This document shows positions 10,231-18,683 of a stretch of 64,000 bases of DNA, piece by piece. A model generated the notes under the pieces. It did not search any database, was not told the origin of the DNA, and saw nothing but the letters and a program-made list of their open reading frames with translations. Origin of the DNA: Halomonas chromatireducens (GTDB lineage: Bacteria > Pseudomonadota > Gammaproteobacteria > Pseudomonadales > Halomonadaceae). The stretch's first letter is position 1; every line of letters starts with the position of its first letter. Where the stretch lies: NCBI RefSeq assembly GCF_001545155.1, contig NZ_CP014226.1:213467-277466 (forward strand), written 5' to 3'. A program made the position numbers and the translations under genes.

Positions 10231-11211
10231 ATGTCGTCACGCAGAAGTTATCTGATACGCCGTGTGCTACACGGCTTCATGGCGTTGTTCATCATCGCCA
10301 CGGTACTGTTCTTTCTCTTCCGCCTTGGACTTCCCGACCCGACCGCTGCCCTGATCACCGAAGGGCTGAATCCCGCGGAGCGCGAGCAGATTCGCGCCAG
10401 CTTCGGGCTCGATCAGCCTATCTGGGAACAGTATTTTATCTACCTGGCCAATATCGTCCAGGGTGATTTCGGCTACTCCTTTCACTATCGCGCCCCGGTG
10501 GCCGACATCATCTGGGAGCGGCTCGGCAATACCATGATCCTGATGCTGCCCGCCATCATCCTGGCTTATGGCATCGGTGCCCCCCTCGGCGCCTGGCTCT
10601 CCTGGCGGCGCGGTAGCCGCATCGATACTTCCGGCATCTTCGTCGGGCTGATGTTCCGCTCGGCGCCCATGTTCTGGACCGGCATGATCGCCATCCTGTT
10701 TTTCGGGATCGGACTGGGCTGGCTGCCCACCAGTGGCATGCGCACACTGCCCTACGAGGCCTCTAGCTTCCTCGACAAGATATTCACGCTGGATTTCCTG
10801 CATCACCTGATTCTGCCGGCGCTGGTGGTGGCGCTCTACTACCTGGGCTCGCCGCTGCTGATCATGCGCAACACCATGCTCGAGGTATACGGCGAGGATT
10901 TCATCGAGATGGCCCGCGCCAAGGGGCTGCCGGAGCGGCGCATTCTCTACGCCCATGCGGCCCGAAATGCCCTGTTGCCGGTGGTGACACAGCTGGCGGT
11001 GACCATCGGGCTTGCCGCCGGTGGCCAGGTGGTGGTCGAGGTGGTTTTCTCCTGGCCTGGACTAGGCCGCGAGATACTCAACTCGGTACGTACCTCGGAC
11101 TTCCCCCTCGCCCAGGCCAGCTTTCTGGTGATGGCGGCCTTCGTGGTCACCCTCAACCTGCTGGTGGACATCCTCTACACCATGCTTGACCCGAGGGTGA
11201 GCTTCAAATGA
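10231..11211 (+). CDS. ABC transporter permease, DppB/OppB type
   Basis: The 326-residue inner-membrane protein has the family layout: TM1 near residues 14-32 (FMALFIIATVLFFLFRLGL), a periplasmic loop with LNPAEREQIRASFGLDQPIWEQY and GDFGYSFHYRAPV, then five more membrane segments. The EAA loop that contacts the ATPase is EMARAKGLPERRILYAHAARNALLPVVTQ. It is the first permease subunit of the importer. Its stop overlaps the ATG of the second permease (ATGATG), giving tight coupling. Unlike its partner it shows no unusual insertion. Confidence 0.93.
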   Translation: MSSRRSYLIRRVLHGFMALFIIATVLFFLFRLGLPDPTAALITEGLNPAEREQIRASFGLDQPIWEQYFIYLANIVQGDFGYSFHYRAPVADIIWERLGNTMILMLPAIILAYGIGAPLGAWLSWRRGSRIDTSGIFVGLMFRSAPMFWTGMIAILFFGIGLGWLPTSGMRTLPYEASSFLDKIFTLDFLHHLILPALVVALYYLGSPLLIMRNTMLEVYGEDFIEMARAKGLPERRILYAHAARNALLPVVTQLAVTIGLAAGGQVVVEVVFSWPGLGREILNSVRTSDFPLAQASFLVMAAFVVTLNLLVDILYTMLDPRVSFK

Positions 11212-12950
11212 TGCGATCCAGATTCCTCAAGAGCGCGCAGGAACCGCTGCGCGCCATTATCGGCGACCGACTGGCCATGATCGGCCTGGTGGTCCTGCTG
11301 TCGATCATCGCGATGGCGCTGTTTGCGCCATTTCTTTCCACCCATGAGCCACTCTCGGTCAACGAGCGGGAAGAAGGCTCGCTGTTGACACGCACGGTGG
11401 AGGACGGCCAGGTGCGCTGGGTGCAGGAGGCTGCCCTGGGTGGCCGCACCCTGAATGCGGCTGACTACCGCGACGGTATCGGCATGGCGGTAGGGCGCGA
11501 CGGCGCGGTATGGCGCTTCGCCGACGGCGAGTGGCAGGAGCTCGAGACACCGCTGGACGCCACCCTGAACGACGTCGCCATCAGCCCGGCGGGATCGGCG
11601 CTGGCAGTAGGGCAGGGTGGTGCCGTGGCGCTGCTCGCCGATGCCGCTCAGGACAGCGACTGGCAGCGCTTCGAGGCGCCCGAAACGACGCACCTGAGCG
11701 GCGTCGCCTGGCGTGACGAGAGCACGGCGCTGATGGTGGGGGCAAACGAGACCATCTGGCGCCGCGATGTTGCCTCGGGCAGCTTCGAGGCGCTCGAGAG
11801 TCCCCTGGGACGCGGCATGACGCTGAACTCCGTGGCCACCGACGTGGACGGCAGCGCCTGGATCGTCGGCGAGCGCGGCTTGACCCTGCGGCTGGAGCCG
11901 GAAGACGACAGCCTGACCCTGGAGCGGATGCCCACCAACCGCGACCTGAACCATATCCATATGGCCGAGAACGGCCAGGGGCTGATTGTCGGTGAGCGGG
12001 GTACCCTGCTCGCGCGCAGTGCGCCCGGCGAGCAGTGGCAGAGCCAGGATGCCCCCGACTCCCGCGCCATGCGCGCTGGCTGGGTCACCGAGGAGGGTCA
12101 GGCCTTCGCCGTCGGCCGCAGCAGCATCATCTTCGAGCGCGACGGCGATACCTGGCGGCTGATGCCCAGCGACGAGGAGCGCCACCTGCGCACCCTGATG
12201 GTGACGGAGGACGCCTTCTATGCCCTGGGCTCGGACCGTTTCGTCAACCGCCTGGCCCCGCCGTCCGGCGAGCACTGGTTCGGCACCGACCATCTGGGCC
12301 GCGATCTCTACAGCCAGAACGTCTACGGCTCGCGGATCGCCCTGCTGGTGGGTTTCATCGGTGCTTCTCTGGTGGTGCTGATCGGTGCCAACGTCGGTCT
12401 GATCGCCGGCTACTTCCGTGGCCGCACTGAGACGGTGCTGATGCGTACCGTGGATGTGATGTACGGCATCCCCTTCGAGCCGTTCGCGTTGATCCTGGTG
12501 CTGTTGTTCGAGCCCAGCCTGTTCATCGTGATCCTGGCGGTCTCGCTGCTGACCTGGCGTACCGTGGCGCGCCTGATACGCTCCCAGGTGCTGTCGCTGC
12601 GCGAGCGGCCCTTCGTCAAGGCGGCGCGGGTCGCCGGTGCCTCGGACCTGCGCATCATGTACCTGCACATCTTTCCCAACGTCATGCCGCTGGTGTTCCT
12701 GGAGCTCGCCATTATCGTCGGGGTATCGATCATCGCCGAGGCCACGCTCTCCTTCCTCGGCCTGGGGCCGCCCCAGTCGATCTCCTGGGGGGGTATTCTC
12801 CACAACGCCCGGCTCTCCGGCGCCTGGCGCGATGCTTGGTGGTGGAACCTGCCCCCTGGCCTGTTCATCATGATCACGGTGCTCTCCGTGTTCTTCATCT
12901 CCCGCTCGCTGGAGCTGGTTGCCAATCCGCGACTGAGGGCACGCCGATGA
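11208..12950 (+). CDS. ABC transporter permease, DppC type, with a seven-repeat beta-propeller-like periplasmic insertion
   Basis: At 580 residues it is about twice the usual DppC length. TM1 (about residues 22-43) is typical. From about residue 58 to 350 there is an insertion with seven repeats of about 41 residues, each marked by a [hydrophobic]-V/L-G turn at residues 96, 135, 178, 221, 262, 303 and 341 (for example AVGRDGAVWRF, AVGQGGAVALL, IVGERGLTLRL, IVGERGTLLAR). Several repeats contain a Trp and an acidic turn, resembling Ycf48/BNR-type seven-bladed propellers. The normal DppC core resumes with HWFGTDHLGRDLYSQNVYGS, four to five membrane segments and the EAA loop KAARVAGASDLRIMYLHIFPN. 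TM1 is normally N-in, so the propeller should face the periplasm. It overlaps both neighbours by ATGA-type junctions. Confidence 0.92.
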   Translation: MMRSRFLKSAQEPLRAIIGDRLAMIGLVVLLSIIAMALFAPFLSTHEPLSVNEREEGSLLTRTVEDGQVRWVQEAALGGRTLNAADYRDGIGMAVGRDGAVWRFADGEWQELETPLDATLNDVAISPAGSALAVGQGGAVALLADAAQDSDWQRFEAPETTHLSGVAWRDESTALMVGANETIWRRDVASGSFEALESPLGRGMTLNSVATDVDGSAWIVGERGLTLRLEPEDDSLTLERMPTNRDLNHIHMAENGQGLIVGERGTLLARSAPGEQWQSQDAPDSRAMRAGWVTEEGQAFAVGRSSIIFERDGDTWRLMPSDEERHLRTLMVTEDAFYALGSDRFVNRLAPPSGEHWFGTDHLGRDLYSQNVYGSRIALLVGFIGASLVVLIGANVGLIAGYFRGRTETVLMRTVDVMYGIPFEPFALILVLLFEPSLFIVILAVSLLTWRTVARLIRSQVLSLRERPFVKAARVAGASDLRIMYLHIFPNVMPLVFLELAIIVGVSIIAEATLSFLGLGPPQSISWGGILHNARLSGAWRDAWWWNLPPGLFIMITVLSVFFISRSLELVANPRLRARR

Positions 12951-15265
12951 CCGAACAACGACTACTGACCGTCAGCGACCTGGCCATTCACTACCGCACC
13001 GGGGCCGGCCCGGTGCAGGCCGTGGATGGCATCGACTTCGACCTGCGACCGGGCGAGGCCCTGGGTCTGGTGGGCGAGTCCGGCTGTGGCAAGACCACCG
13101 CCGCCAAGGCCATGCTGCGCCTGCTGCCGCCCAACGGCGAGGTGCCCCGCGGGCGCATCGACTTCGACGGGCGCAACCTGGTCGAGCTGGACCCTGAGGC
13201 GATGCGCAAGGTGCGCTGGAAGGAAATCGCCTGGATCTCCCAGGCGGCGATGAACGCCCTGGACCCGGTTTATACCGTTGGCGACCAGATCCTCGAGGCG
13301 ATGAACGCCCATGTGAAGATCAAGCGGGACGAGGCCTGGGCCCATGCGGAGGACTTGTTCCGTGCGGTGGGCATCGATCCCGCGCGGCTCTCGGCCTATC
13401 CCCACGAGATGAGCGGCGGCATGAAGCAGCGCGCGGTGATCGCCATGGCACTGGCGCTGGACCCCAAGCTGATCATCGCCGACGAGCCGACCACCGCGCT
13501 GGACGTGGTGACCCAGGCACAGATCCTGGCACGACTCTCCAAACTGCGCCGCGAGCGAGGCATGGGACTGCTCTTCATTACCCACGACATCTCGGTGGTA
13601 GTGCAGACCTGCGACCGGGTCGCGGTAATGTACGGCGGTCAGATCATGGAGACCGGGCCGGTGAGAGAGGTGTTCGGCACGCCGTTCCATCCCTACACCA
13701 TGGGGCTGACCAACGCCTTCCCGACACTGGAAGGCGCCCAGCGCGAGCTGATCTCGATTCCCGGAAGCCCACCAGACCTGCTCAATCCCCCGCCCGGCTG
13801 CCGTTTCGCCGAGCGCTGTCCCTTCGCCACCGAGCGCTGTACCAGCGAAACCCCGGCGCTGGTCAGCGTGGGCGAGGACCGTCGCTCCGCCTGCCACTAC
13901 CCGGAGCAGGTCGAGGCCTTTCGCGAGAAGGCGGCCAGGAACGACACCTGGGCGGTGGTCGGCGAGCGCCTGAACGAGCCGGTGCAGGGGGCGGGTACCA
14001 TCGAGCCGGTGGCCGCCGATTCGCCGCTGCTGCTGGAGGTGGAGGGGCTGCGCAAGCATTTCCCGGTGGAGCAGGGCTTCCTGGACGGCCTGCGGGGCAG
14101 GCACAAGGACCGCAAGGTACATGCCGTCGACGACATCTCCTTCGACCTGCGCCAGGGCGAGATCCTGGGGCTGGCCGGCGAATCGGGTTCGGGCAAGACC
14201 ACCACCGGCGAGATGCTGGTGCGCCTGCAGGACATCACCGCCGGCGAGATCCGCTTCGATGGCGTCGACATCACCCGGTTTGCCGGGCGCGAGCTCAAGG
14301 CCTTTCGTCGCAGCGCCCAGATGATCTTCCAGGACCCCTACCAGACCCTGAACCCGCGCTTCACCATCTTCGATATCGTCGGCGAACCGCTGGTCATCCA
14401 CCGGTTGGCGGAGGGCGAGGCCCTGGAGCGCAAGGTTGTCGAGTCGCTGGAGCGTGCCGGACTCAAGCCGGCCGAGATCTATCGCGACCGCTTTCCCCAC
14501 GAGCTGTCCGGTGGGCAGCGACAGCGGGTGGCCATCGCCCGGGCCATCGTGCTGGAGCCGCGTCTCATCGTCGCCGACGAGCCGGTTTCCATGCTTGATG
14601 TATCGATCCGCGCCGGGGTACTCAACCTGATGCACCGCTTCCGCAACGAGCTGGGCATCTCCTTCGTCTATGTCAGCCACGACCTGCCGACGATCCGCTA
14701 CGTGGCAGACCGGGTGGCGATCATGTACCTGGGTGAGATCGTCGAGGTGGGGCCCACCGAGCAGGTGATCCACGAGCGCAAGCATCCCTATACCCAGCTG
14801 CTGCTCGATGCCAGCCCCGAGCCGGACCCGACGGTGGTCAAGCCGCCGTTGGAGAGTGCCGGGGAAATTCCCAGCGCCGTGGATCCGCCCAACGGCTGCC
14901 ACTTCCATACCCGCTGCCCCATGGCCATGAGCCACTGCGGCTGGGAGGGACGCGATGTGGTCACGGCCATGAGCGAATGGCGCATCGCGGGCAAGGAGGT
15001 CGAGCACCTGGGGGCGCCGGAGCTGGCCGGGCTGGATGTCTATCTGTCGGTGCGCGGGGGAGGCATCGACGCCGCCAGGCAGGAGCTCACCGCGATTCTG
15101 AGGGCGAAGCACCCCTCACTGGCCGACGCCGCGGCGGTATCGCCCGATGGCTCCGTGGCCCTGGCGGTGCATTTCACCTCCCAGGCGTCTCCCCGGCGCC
15201 GGCTGATCGCTCGAGAGCATTCGGTGGCGTGCTATCTTTACGAGGAAGAAGCGGCTGGCAGTTAG
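12947..15265 (+). CDS. Fused dual ATP-binding protein of peptide-type ABC importer (DppD-DppF fusion)
   Basis: This 772-residue protein contains two complete nucleotide-binding domains. The first has Walker A GESGCGKTT, signature MSGGMKQR, Walker B LIIADEPTTALD and the C-terminal oligopeptide motif FAERCPFATERC. The second has Walker A GESGSGKTT, signature LSGGQRQR, Walker B LIVADEPVSMLD and FHTRCPMAMSHC. Each RCP-type Cys cluster resembles the [4Fe-4S]-binding tail known in this ATPase family. A C-terminal extension of about 90 residues ends the protein. The ATG overlaps the permease TGA (ATGA). Together with the preceding three genes it completes one importer. Confidence 0.95.
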   Translation: MTEQRLLTVSDLAIHYRTGAGPVQAVDGIDFDLRPGEALGLVGESGCGKTTAAKAMLRLLPPNGEVPRGRIDFDGRNLVELDPEAMRKVRWKEIAWISQAAMNALDPVYTVGDQILEAMNAHVKIKRDEAWAHAEDLFRAVGIDPARLSAYPHEMSGGMKQRAVIAMALALDPKLIIADEPTTALDVVTQAQILARLSKLRRERGMGLLFITHDISVVVQTCDRVAVMYGGQIMETGPVREVFGTPFHPYTMGLTNAFPTLEGAQRELISIPGSPPDLLNPPPGCRFAERCPFATERCTSETPALVSVGEDRRSACHYPEQVEAFREKAARNDTWAVVGERLNEPVQGAGTIEPVAADSPLLLEVEGLRKHFPVEQGFLDGLRGRHKDRKVHAVDDISFDLRQGEILGLAGESGSGKTTTGEMLVRLQDITAGEIRFDGVDITRFAGRELKAFRRSAQMIFQDPYQTLNPRFTIFDIVGEPLVIHRLAEGEALERKVVESLERAGLKPAEIYRDRFPHELSGGQRQRVAIARAIVLEPRLIVADEPVSMLDVSIRAGVLNLMHRFRNELGISFVYVSHDLPTIRYVADRVAIMYLGEIVEVGPTEQVIHERKHPYTQLLLDASPEPDPTVVKPPLESAGEIPSAVDPPNGCHFHTRCPMAMSHCGWEGRDVVTAMSEWRIAGKEVEHLGAPELAGLDVYLSVRGGGIDAARQELTAILRAKHPSLADAAAVSPDGSVALAVHFTSQASPRRRLIAREHSVACYLYEEEAAGS

Positions 15266-15292
15266 GAGGCGTCGATAACGTCCACGCAAGGA

Positions 15293-15336
15293 GGGAGCGG
15301 TGTCGCTCCCGGCCTGCGGGCTCGATGTACGAGCCC
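15293..15336. repeat. Tandem pair of short hairpins, REP-like, after the ABC operon
   Basis: Two adjacent 7-bp perfect stems are visible: GGGAGCG-GTGT-CGCTCCC (15293-15310) and GGGCTCG-ATGTA-CGAGCCC (15318-15336). Paired GC-rich hairpins in an intergenic gap are typical of REP/BIME-like elements of gammaproteobacteria. They could also slow transcription out of the ABC operon. No T-run follows, and no second copy was noticed in this window. Confidence 0.5.
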
Positions 15337-15371
15337 ACTCCCGGAGTTTGAGCTAGACGAGAGGTATCGGA

Positions 15372-15704
15372 ATGGCATCACCACCGCCCCGTCGCTCCAG
15401 CCTGGGTATTGTGTCCCTGCTCATGGCGCTGTTCGGCGCCGTGTTCCTGGCTGGGTTGGTCGTCGTGGCCTCGATTATCGCGGACAGTGCGCCGGGTGAC
15501 ACCGGGGGCCACTCGGCGGGCATCAGTCTGGTCGGTGTGGAACTGCTGTTCCTCATTGGCCTGCAGCTGATCGCCGCCGGCATGGGGGTTGCTTCGCTGC
15601 GCCGGCCCGGAGAGGGCCGGCTGTTTGGGCTGTTGGGCACCGCCACGGCGATGTTCATCATACTGATGGCCTTGTTGCTGACGCTGGCGGGTCGCCTGGC
15701 CTGA
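15372..15704 (+). CDS. Small integral membrane protein of unknown function
   Basis: This 110-residue protein has three predicted hydrophobic segments: LGIVSLLMALFGAVFLAGLVVV, GVELLFLIGLQLIAAGMGVA and LFGLLGTATAMFIILMALLLTL, linked by short polar loops. The ATG lies 9 bases after a GAGG box. The gene follows the paired hairpins and is convergent with the minus-strand gene at 15759. I do not recognise a family. Confidence 0.7.
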   Translation: MASPPPRRSSLGIVSLLMALFGAVFLAGLVVVASIIADSAPGDTGGHSAGISLVGVELLFLIGLQLIAAGMGVASLRRPGEGRLFGLLGTATAMFIILMALLLTLAGRLA

Positions 15705-15758
15705 CCAGAGGCTCCCTGGTGTTGTTCCAAGGGGGGGCCTTCAGCGGCAGCCATCTCA

Positions 15759-16019
15759 TCAGCGACGCTTGACGTAGAGCCCGGCCATGCAGACGACCAG
15801 TCCCACCACGGAGAGCAGCATGCCGCCGTTGACCAGCAATGGCTGACGCTCCACCCAGGGCACGAAGGGCTGGGAGGTATCGCGGCAGACGCCGTCCAGA
15901 TAGTCCCAGTAGCCGCCCTGCATGAGGGTGCATTCGCGTACGTCGCTGAGCTCCCAGAAGTAGAGACCCATCAGCATCAGCGGCGGGACGATCAACAGGA
16001 GTAGTCCGATTTTCAGCAT
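15759..16019 (-). CDS. Small two-TM membrane protein of unknown function
   Basis: This 86-residue protein starts with a hydrophobic helix (IGLLLLIVPPLMLMGLYFW) and ends with another (LLSVVGLVVCMAGLYVKR). The loop of about 40 residues between them holds two Cys (RECTLMQGGY, DGVCRDTSQ) that could form a periplasmic disulfide. It lies 18 bases downstream of the M48 peptidase gene on the same strand and may be co-transcribed with it. No function is assigned. Confidence 0.65.
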   Translation of the reverse strand: MLKIGLLLLIVPPLMLMGLYFWELSDVRECTLMQGGYWDYLDGVCRDTSQPFVPWVERQPLLVNGGMLLSVVGLVVCMAGLYVKRR

Positions 16020-16037
16020 TCGCTTTCCAGAAGTGGT

Positions 16038-16838
16038 TTAGGGACGGGGGCAGTTGGGCGTTCGCCCCGCCTGTCGTGCCTGCTCGTAGCGCGCCATGGC
16101 GCTGCCCATCTCCGCCTGCAGGCCCTGCATACGCTGGCCATGGCTGGGGTGGGTGGACATCCACTCCGGGGGACGGGCGCCGCCCTGGGCACTCATGTTC
16201 TCCCACAGGGCGAGGCTGGCACGCGGATCGAAGCCGGCATCGGCCATCAGGCGTACGCCGATGGTGTCGGCCTCGCTCTCGTGGCGGCGCGAGAAGGGCA
16301 GCAGGATACCGTACTGGGCGCCGAGACCCAATGCGCCCATCAGCTGCTGGCCGCCCTGTCCCTGCATGCCCGCCGCGGAGCCCAGTACCGAGAGCGCAAG
16401 CTGGGTCGAGGTGTGGGTCGAGACGCGCTCGTTGGCGTGGTTGGCGATCACATGACCGATTTCGTGGCCCACCACCGCGGCGAGCTGATCCTGGGTCTTG
16501 GCGATATCGAGCATGCCGGTGTTGACCCCCATGTAGCCGCCCGGGAGGGCGAAGGCGTTGGCCTGCTCCGATTCGAAGACGCGGATCTGCCAGTCCTTGT
16601 TGCGCTCACGCTCCGGCAGTACGGCAACCAGGGCGTCGGCGATGCACTGGGCATAGCGTTGCTGGGCCTGGCCGGCCGATGGCAGGTCCTGCTGGTACTT
16701 CTCGAAAGCCTCTCGTCCCATTTCGTTGAGCTGGGCGTCGGACATCAGGGTGAGCTGTTGCCTCCCGGTGGGAGAGGTTTCACAGGCGGCGAGGGTCAGG
16801 ACCAGAGCGGTCACGGCAAGGGTGCGAATCCAGCGCAT
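16038..16838 (-). CDS. M48 family metalloprotease lipoprotein (LoiP/YggG-like)
   Basis: The 266-residue protein has a lipoprotein signal with lipobox LAAC (Cys19). The zinc-protease motif HEIGH is at residues 125-129 (AAVVGHEIGHVIANHANER) and the third ligand lies in ESEAD (from residue 187). The segment NAFALPGGYMGVNTGML is characteristic of the M48B family, which includes LoiP and the BepA catalytic domain; there is no C-terminal TPR, so it is LoiP-like rather than BepA. It is expected to be anchored in the outer membrane and to degrade misfolded envelope proteins. The Asp-free +2 residue (Glu) supports outer-membrane sorting. Confidence 0.9.
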   Translation of the reverse strand: MRWIRTLAVTALVLTLAACETSPTGRQQLTLMSDAQLNEMGREAFEKYQQDLPSAGQAQQRYAQCIADALVAVLPERERNKDWQIRVFESEQANAFALPGGYMGVNTGMLDIAKTQDQLAAVVGHEIGHVIANHANERVSTHTSTQLALSVLGSAAGMQGQGGQQLMGALGLGAQYGILLPFSRRHESEADTIGVRLMADAGFDPRASLALWENMSAQGGARPPEWMSTHPSHGQRMQGLQAEMGSAMARYEQARQAGRTPNCPRP

Positions 16839-16965
16839 AGCGAATATCTCCTGTGTCCGGGACTATTGAGACCCTGGACGGGGATGGCGGTTCGCCACAA
16901 GATACCCCGTACCACGATCAGGTCAACCGTGATCGCACTTAGTCACCGATGAGGAGCCGCCGCCA

Positions 16966-17835
16966 ATGGATGCCGAACTCACCCGACGCCTGTCTCGACT
17001 GCTGGATCATGTGGAGCATTGGCTGCCTCCGGTGCCCGAGGAGGTCGACTGGGAGCGCGATGTGGCTGCCCTGTGGCAGCGTCACGCCCTGGGCGGGCGG
17101 CTGCTGCCGGTACCGCCCCGCGACGCCCTGACGCTGGACGACCTGCTGGGCATCGAGCGACAGAAGCTGGCGCTGATCGACAATACACGCGCCTTCCTGC
17201 AAAAGCTGCCGGCCAACCACGCCCTGCTGTGGGGCTCGCGGGGCAGCGGCAAGTCGTCGCTGATCCGCGCCCTGCTCAACAGCCTGGCACCGGAAGGGCT
17301 GCGGCTGGTACAGGTCGACCGGCACGACCTGTCCGGATTGCCGACCCTGGTGGAGCAGCTGCGGCACCAGCCACAGCGCTTTGTCGTCTACTGCGACGAC
17401 CTCTCCTTCGAGGGCCACGACGATGCCTACAAGGCGCTCAAGAGCGTGCTCGACGGTGCCCTGACGGGTCCGCCGGAGAACGTGCTGCTTTATGCCACCT
17501 CCAACCGCCGCCACCTGCTGCCCGAATCGCTGTCCGACAACGAGGCGTCCCAACTGGTTGGCGACGAGCTGCATCATGGTGATGCCGTGGAGGAGAAGAT
17601 CTCGCTATCGGACCGCTTCGGGCTGTGGCTCGGCTTTTATCCCTTCAATCAGGACACCTACCTGGAGGCCTGCTGCCACTGGGTCACCCAACTGGGCAGC
17701 GCCAGTGACTGGGGTGCCGAGGCCCGTGCCGAGGCGGTTCGCTTCGCCACCCTGCGCGGCGGCCGAAGCGGCCGCGGGGCCTGGCAGTTCGCCAGCCACT
17801 GGGTTGGCCGCCGTCGCCTGCACGAGGGCCGCTGA
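16966..17835 (+). CDS. DUF815-family AAA+ type ATPase
   Basis: This 289-residue protein shows the DUF815 features: an N-terminal LDDLLGIERQKLALIDNTRAFL segment (quoted in part), Walker A WGSRGSGKSSLIRA, Walker B RFVVYCDDLSFE, sensor-type LLYATSNRRHLLP and arginine-finger-like SDRFGLWL. The family is widespread in proteobacteria; its function is not established, though it is AAA+-like and cytoplasmic. It has a GAGGAG box 10 bases upstream of the ATG. It stands alone between the M48 gene (divergent) and a convergent lipoprotein gene. Confidence 0.88.
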   Translation: MDAELTRRLSRLLDHVEHWLPPVPEEVDWERDVAALWQRHALGGRLLPVPPRDALTLDDLLGIERQKLALIDNTRAFLQKLPANHALLWGSRGSGKSSLIRALLNSLAPEGLRLVQVDRHDLSGLPTLVEQLRHQPQRFVVYCDDLSFEGHDDAYKALKSVLDGALTGPPENVLLYATSNRRHLLPESLSDNEASQLVGDELHHGDAVEEKISLSDRFGLWLGFYPFNQDTYLEACCHWVTQLGSASDWGAEARAEAVRFATLRGGRSGRGAWQFASHWVGRRRLHEGR

Positions 17836-17845
17836 GGCCCTCGGT

Positions 17846-18490
17846 TCATCCACGCTGCGGCGTCAGCTCGCCGTTCTGGCCCACGGCGAAGCGCAGGGTC
17901 GGGGTCCATAGACCCGCCGGCAGGGTGACGCCCAGGCCACGCAAGCTGCCCGGGGTGATCGCCAGCTCGCTTCCCGCGGGCAGTTCACCCTGGCGGGCCA
18001 GTTGGCTGGCCAGCTCGACCATGGGGGCCAGTCGATCACGGTCGCCGCCGAGCAGGTCGAAGGCTACCGGCAGCCGCAAGTTGGCATCGTCACCGGATGT
18101 CAGTGTCACATCCTGCTGATAGTTGCCACTGACCGGCTCGACGCCCGGCATGTCCAGCGTCCAGCGAAAGCCCGACATCTGCACCGGTGGCATCCCGGTG
18201 GGTAGTCCCAGACCCATGGCCAGCGTGGCTTGAACCGGCAGGCTGCCGGCCCCGAGGCTCGACAGCGCCAGTGACATGATATCGCTGGTGTCGAGGCGGG
18301 CATCCACGGCATATGGACCGATACGCACCTCCTCGACTCCCAGGGAGGTAACTGCCAGGCGGAAGGCAAAAAGGCCGGTCTGGGGCAGGGCCAGGCAGCC
18401 GGTCAGCAGCCCCGCCAGGCAAAACGGGGCGAGCAGGCGCCAGCGCCGACGATGGTGGGAAGGTTTCGGCAGTAAGCGGGTCAGGATCAT
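17846..18490 (-). CDS. Putative lipoprotein of unknown function
   Basis: From the ATG at 18490 the protein has a basic N-terminus (RLLPKPSHHRRRWR), a hydrophobic core and a lipobox LLTGC, giving an envelope lipoprotein of about 214 residues. The mature part contains beta-rich repeats such as LAVTSLGVEEVRIGPYAVDARLD and VSGNYQQDVTL, reminiscent of LEA14/DUF1439-like domains, but I cannot assign a family firmly. A longer in-frame start at 18532 exists. It is convergent with the DUF815 gene (10 bases between stops). Confidence 0.7.
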   Translation of the reverse strand: MILTRLLPKPSHHRRRWRLLAPFCLAGLLTGCLALPQTGLFAFRLAVTSLGVEEVRIGPYAVDARLDTSDIMSLALSSLGAGSLPVQATLAMGLGLPTGMPPVQMSGFRWTLDMPGVEPVSGNYQQDVTLTSGDDANLRLPVAFDLLGGDRDRLAPMVELASQLARQGELPAGSELAITPGSLRGLGVTLPAGLWTPTLRFAVGQNGELTPQRG

Positions 18491-18683
18491 GCAAGGGACT
18501 CCCTGCCCTGGAAGGGCAGCAGCGATTGGCAAACGGGCGTATTTCAGGTTCGACGGACCTTGCTGTCAAGATAATTTCCGCAACGGAACGGTAACCGGCA
18601 AGCGCCAGGACAGCACGAGGGAAGCGGTACTGCCGGCCGGGAGCCGGCGATGCCTGAGTAGCGGTGATGAGTAGTCGGCGGGT

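Noticed and set aside
11175..12803. 542-codon minus-strand frame opposite the propeller permease
   Set aside because: Composition is a Gln/His/Arg-rich shadow of the permease; no start signal or domain.
12962..15112. 716-codon open frame antisense to the fused ATPase gene
   Set aside because: It mirrors a high-GC coding gene with clear ABC ATPase motifs on the other strand; the antisense product is low-complexity His/Gly/Ala-rich with no domain.
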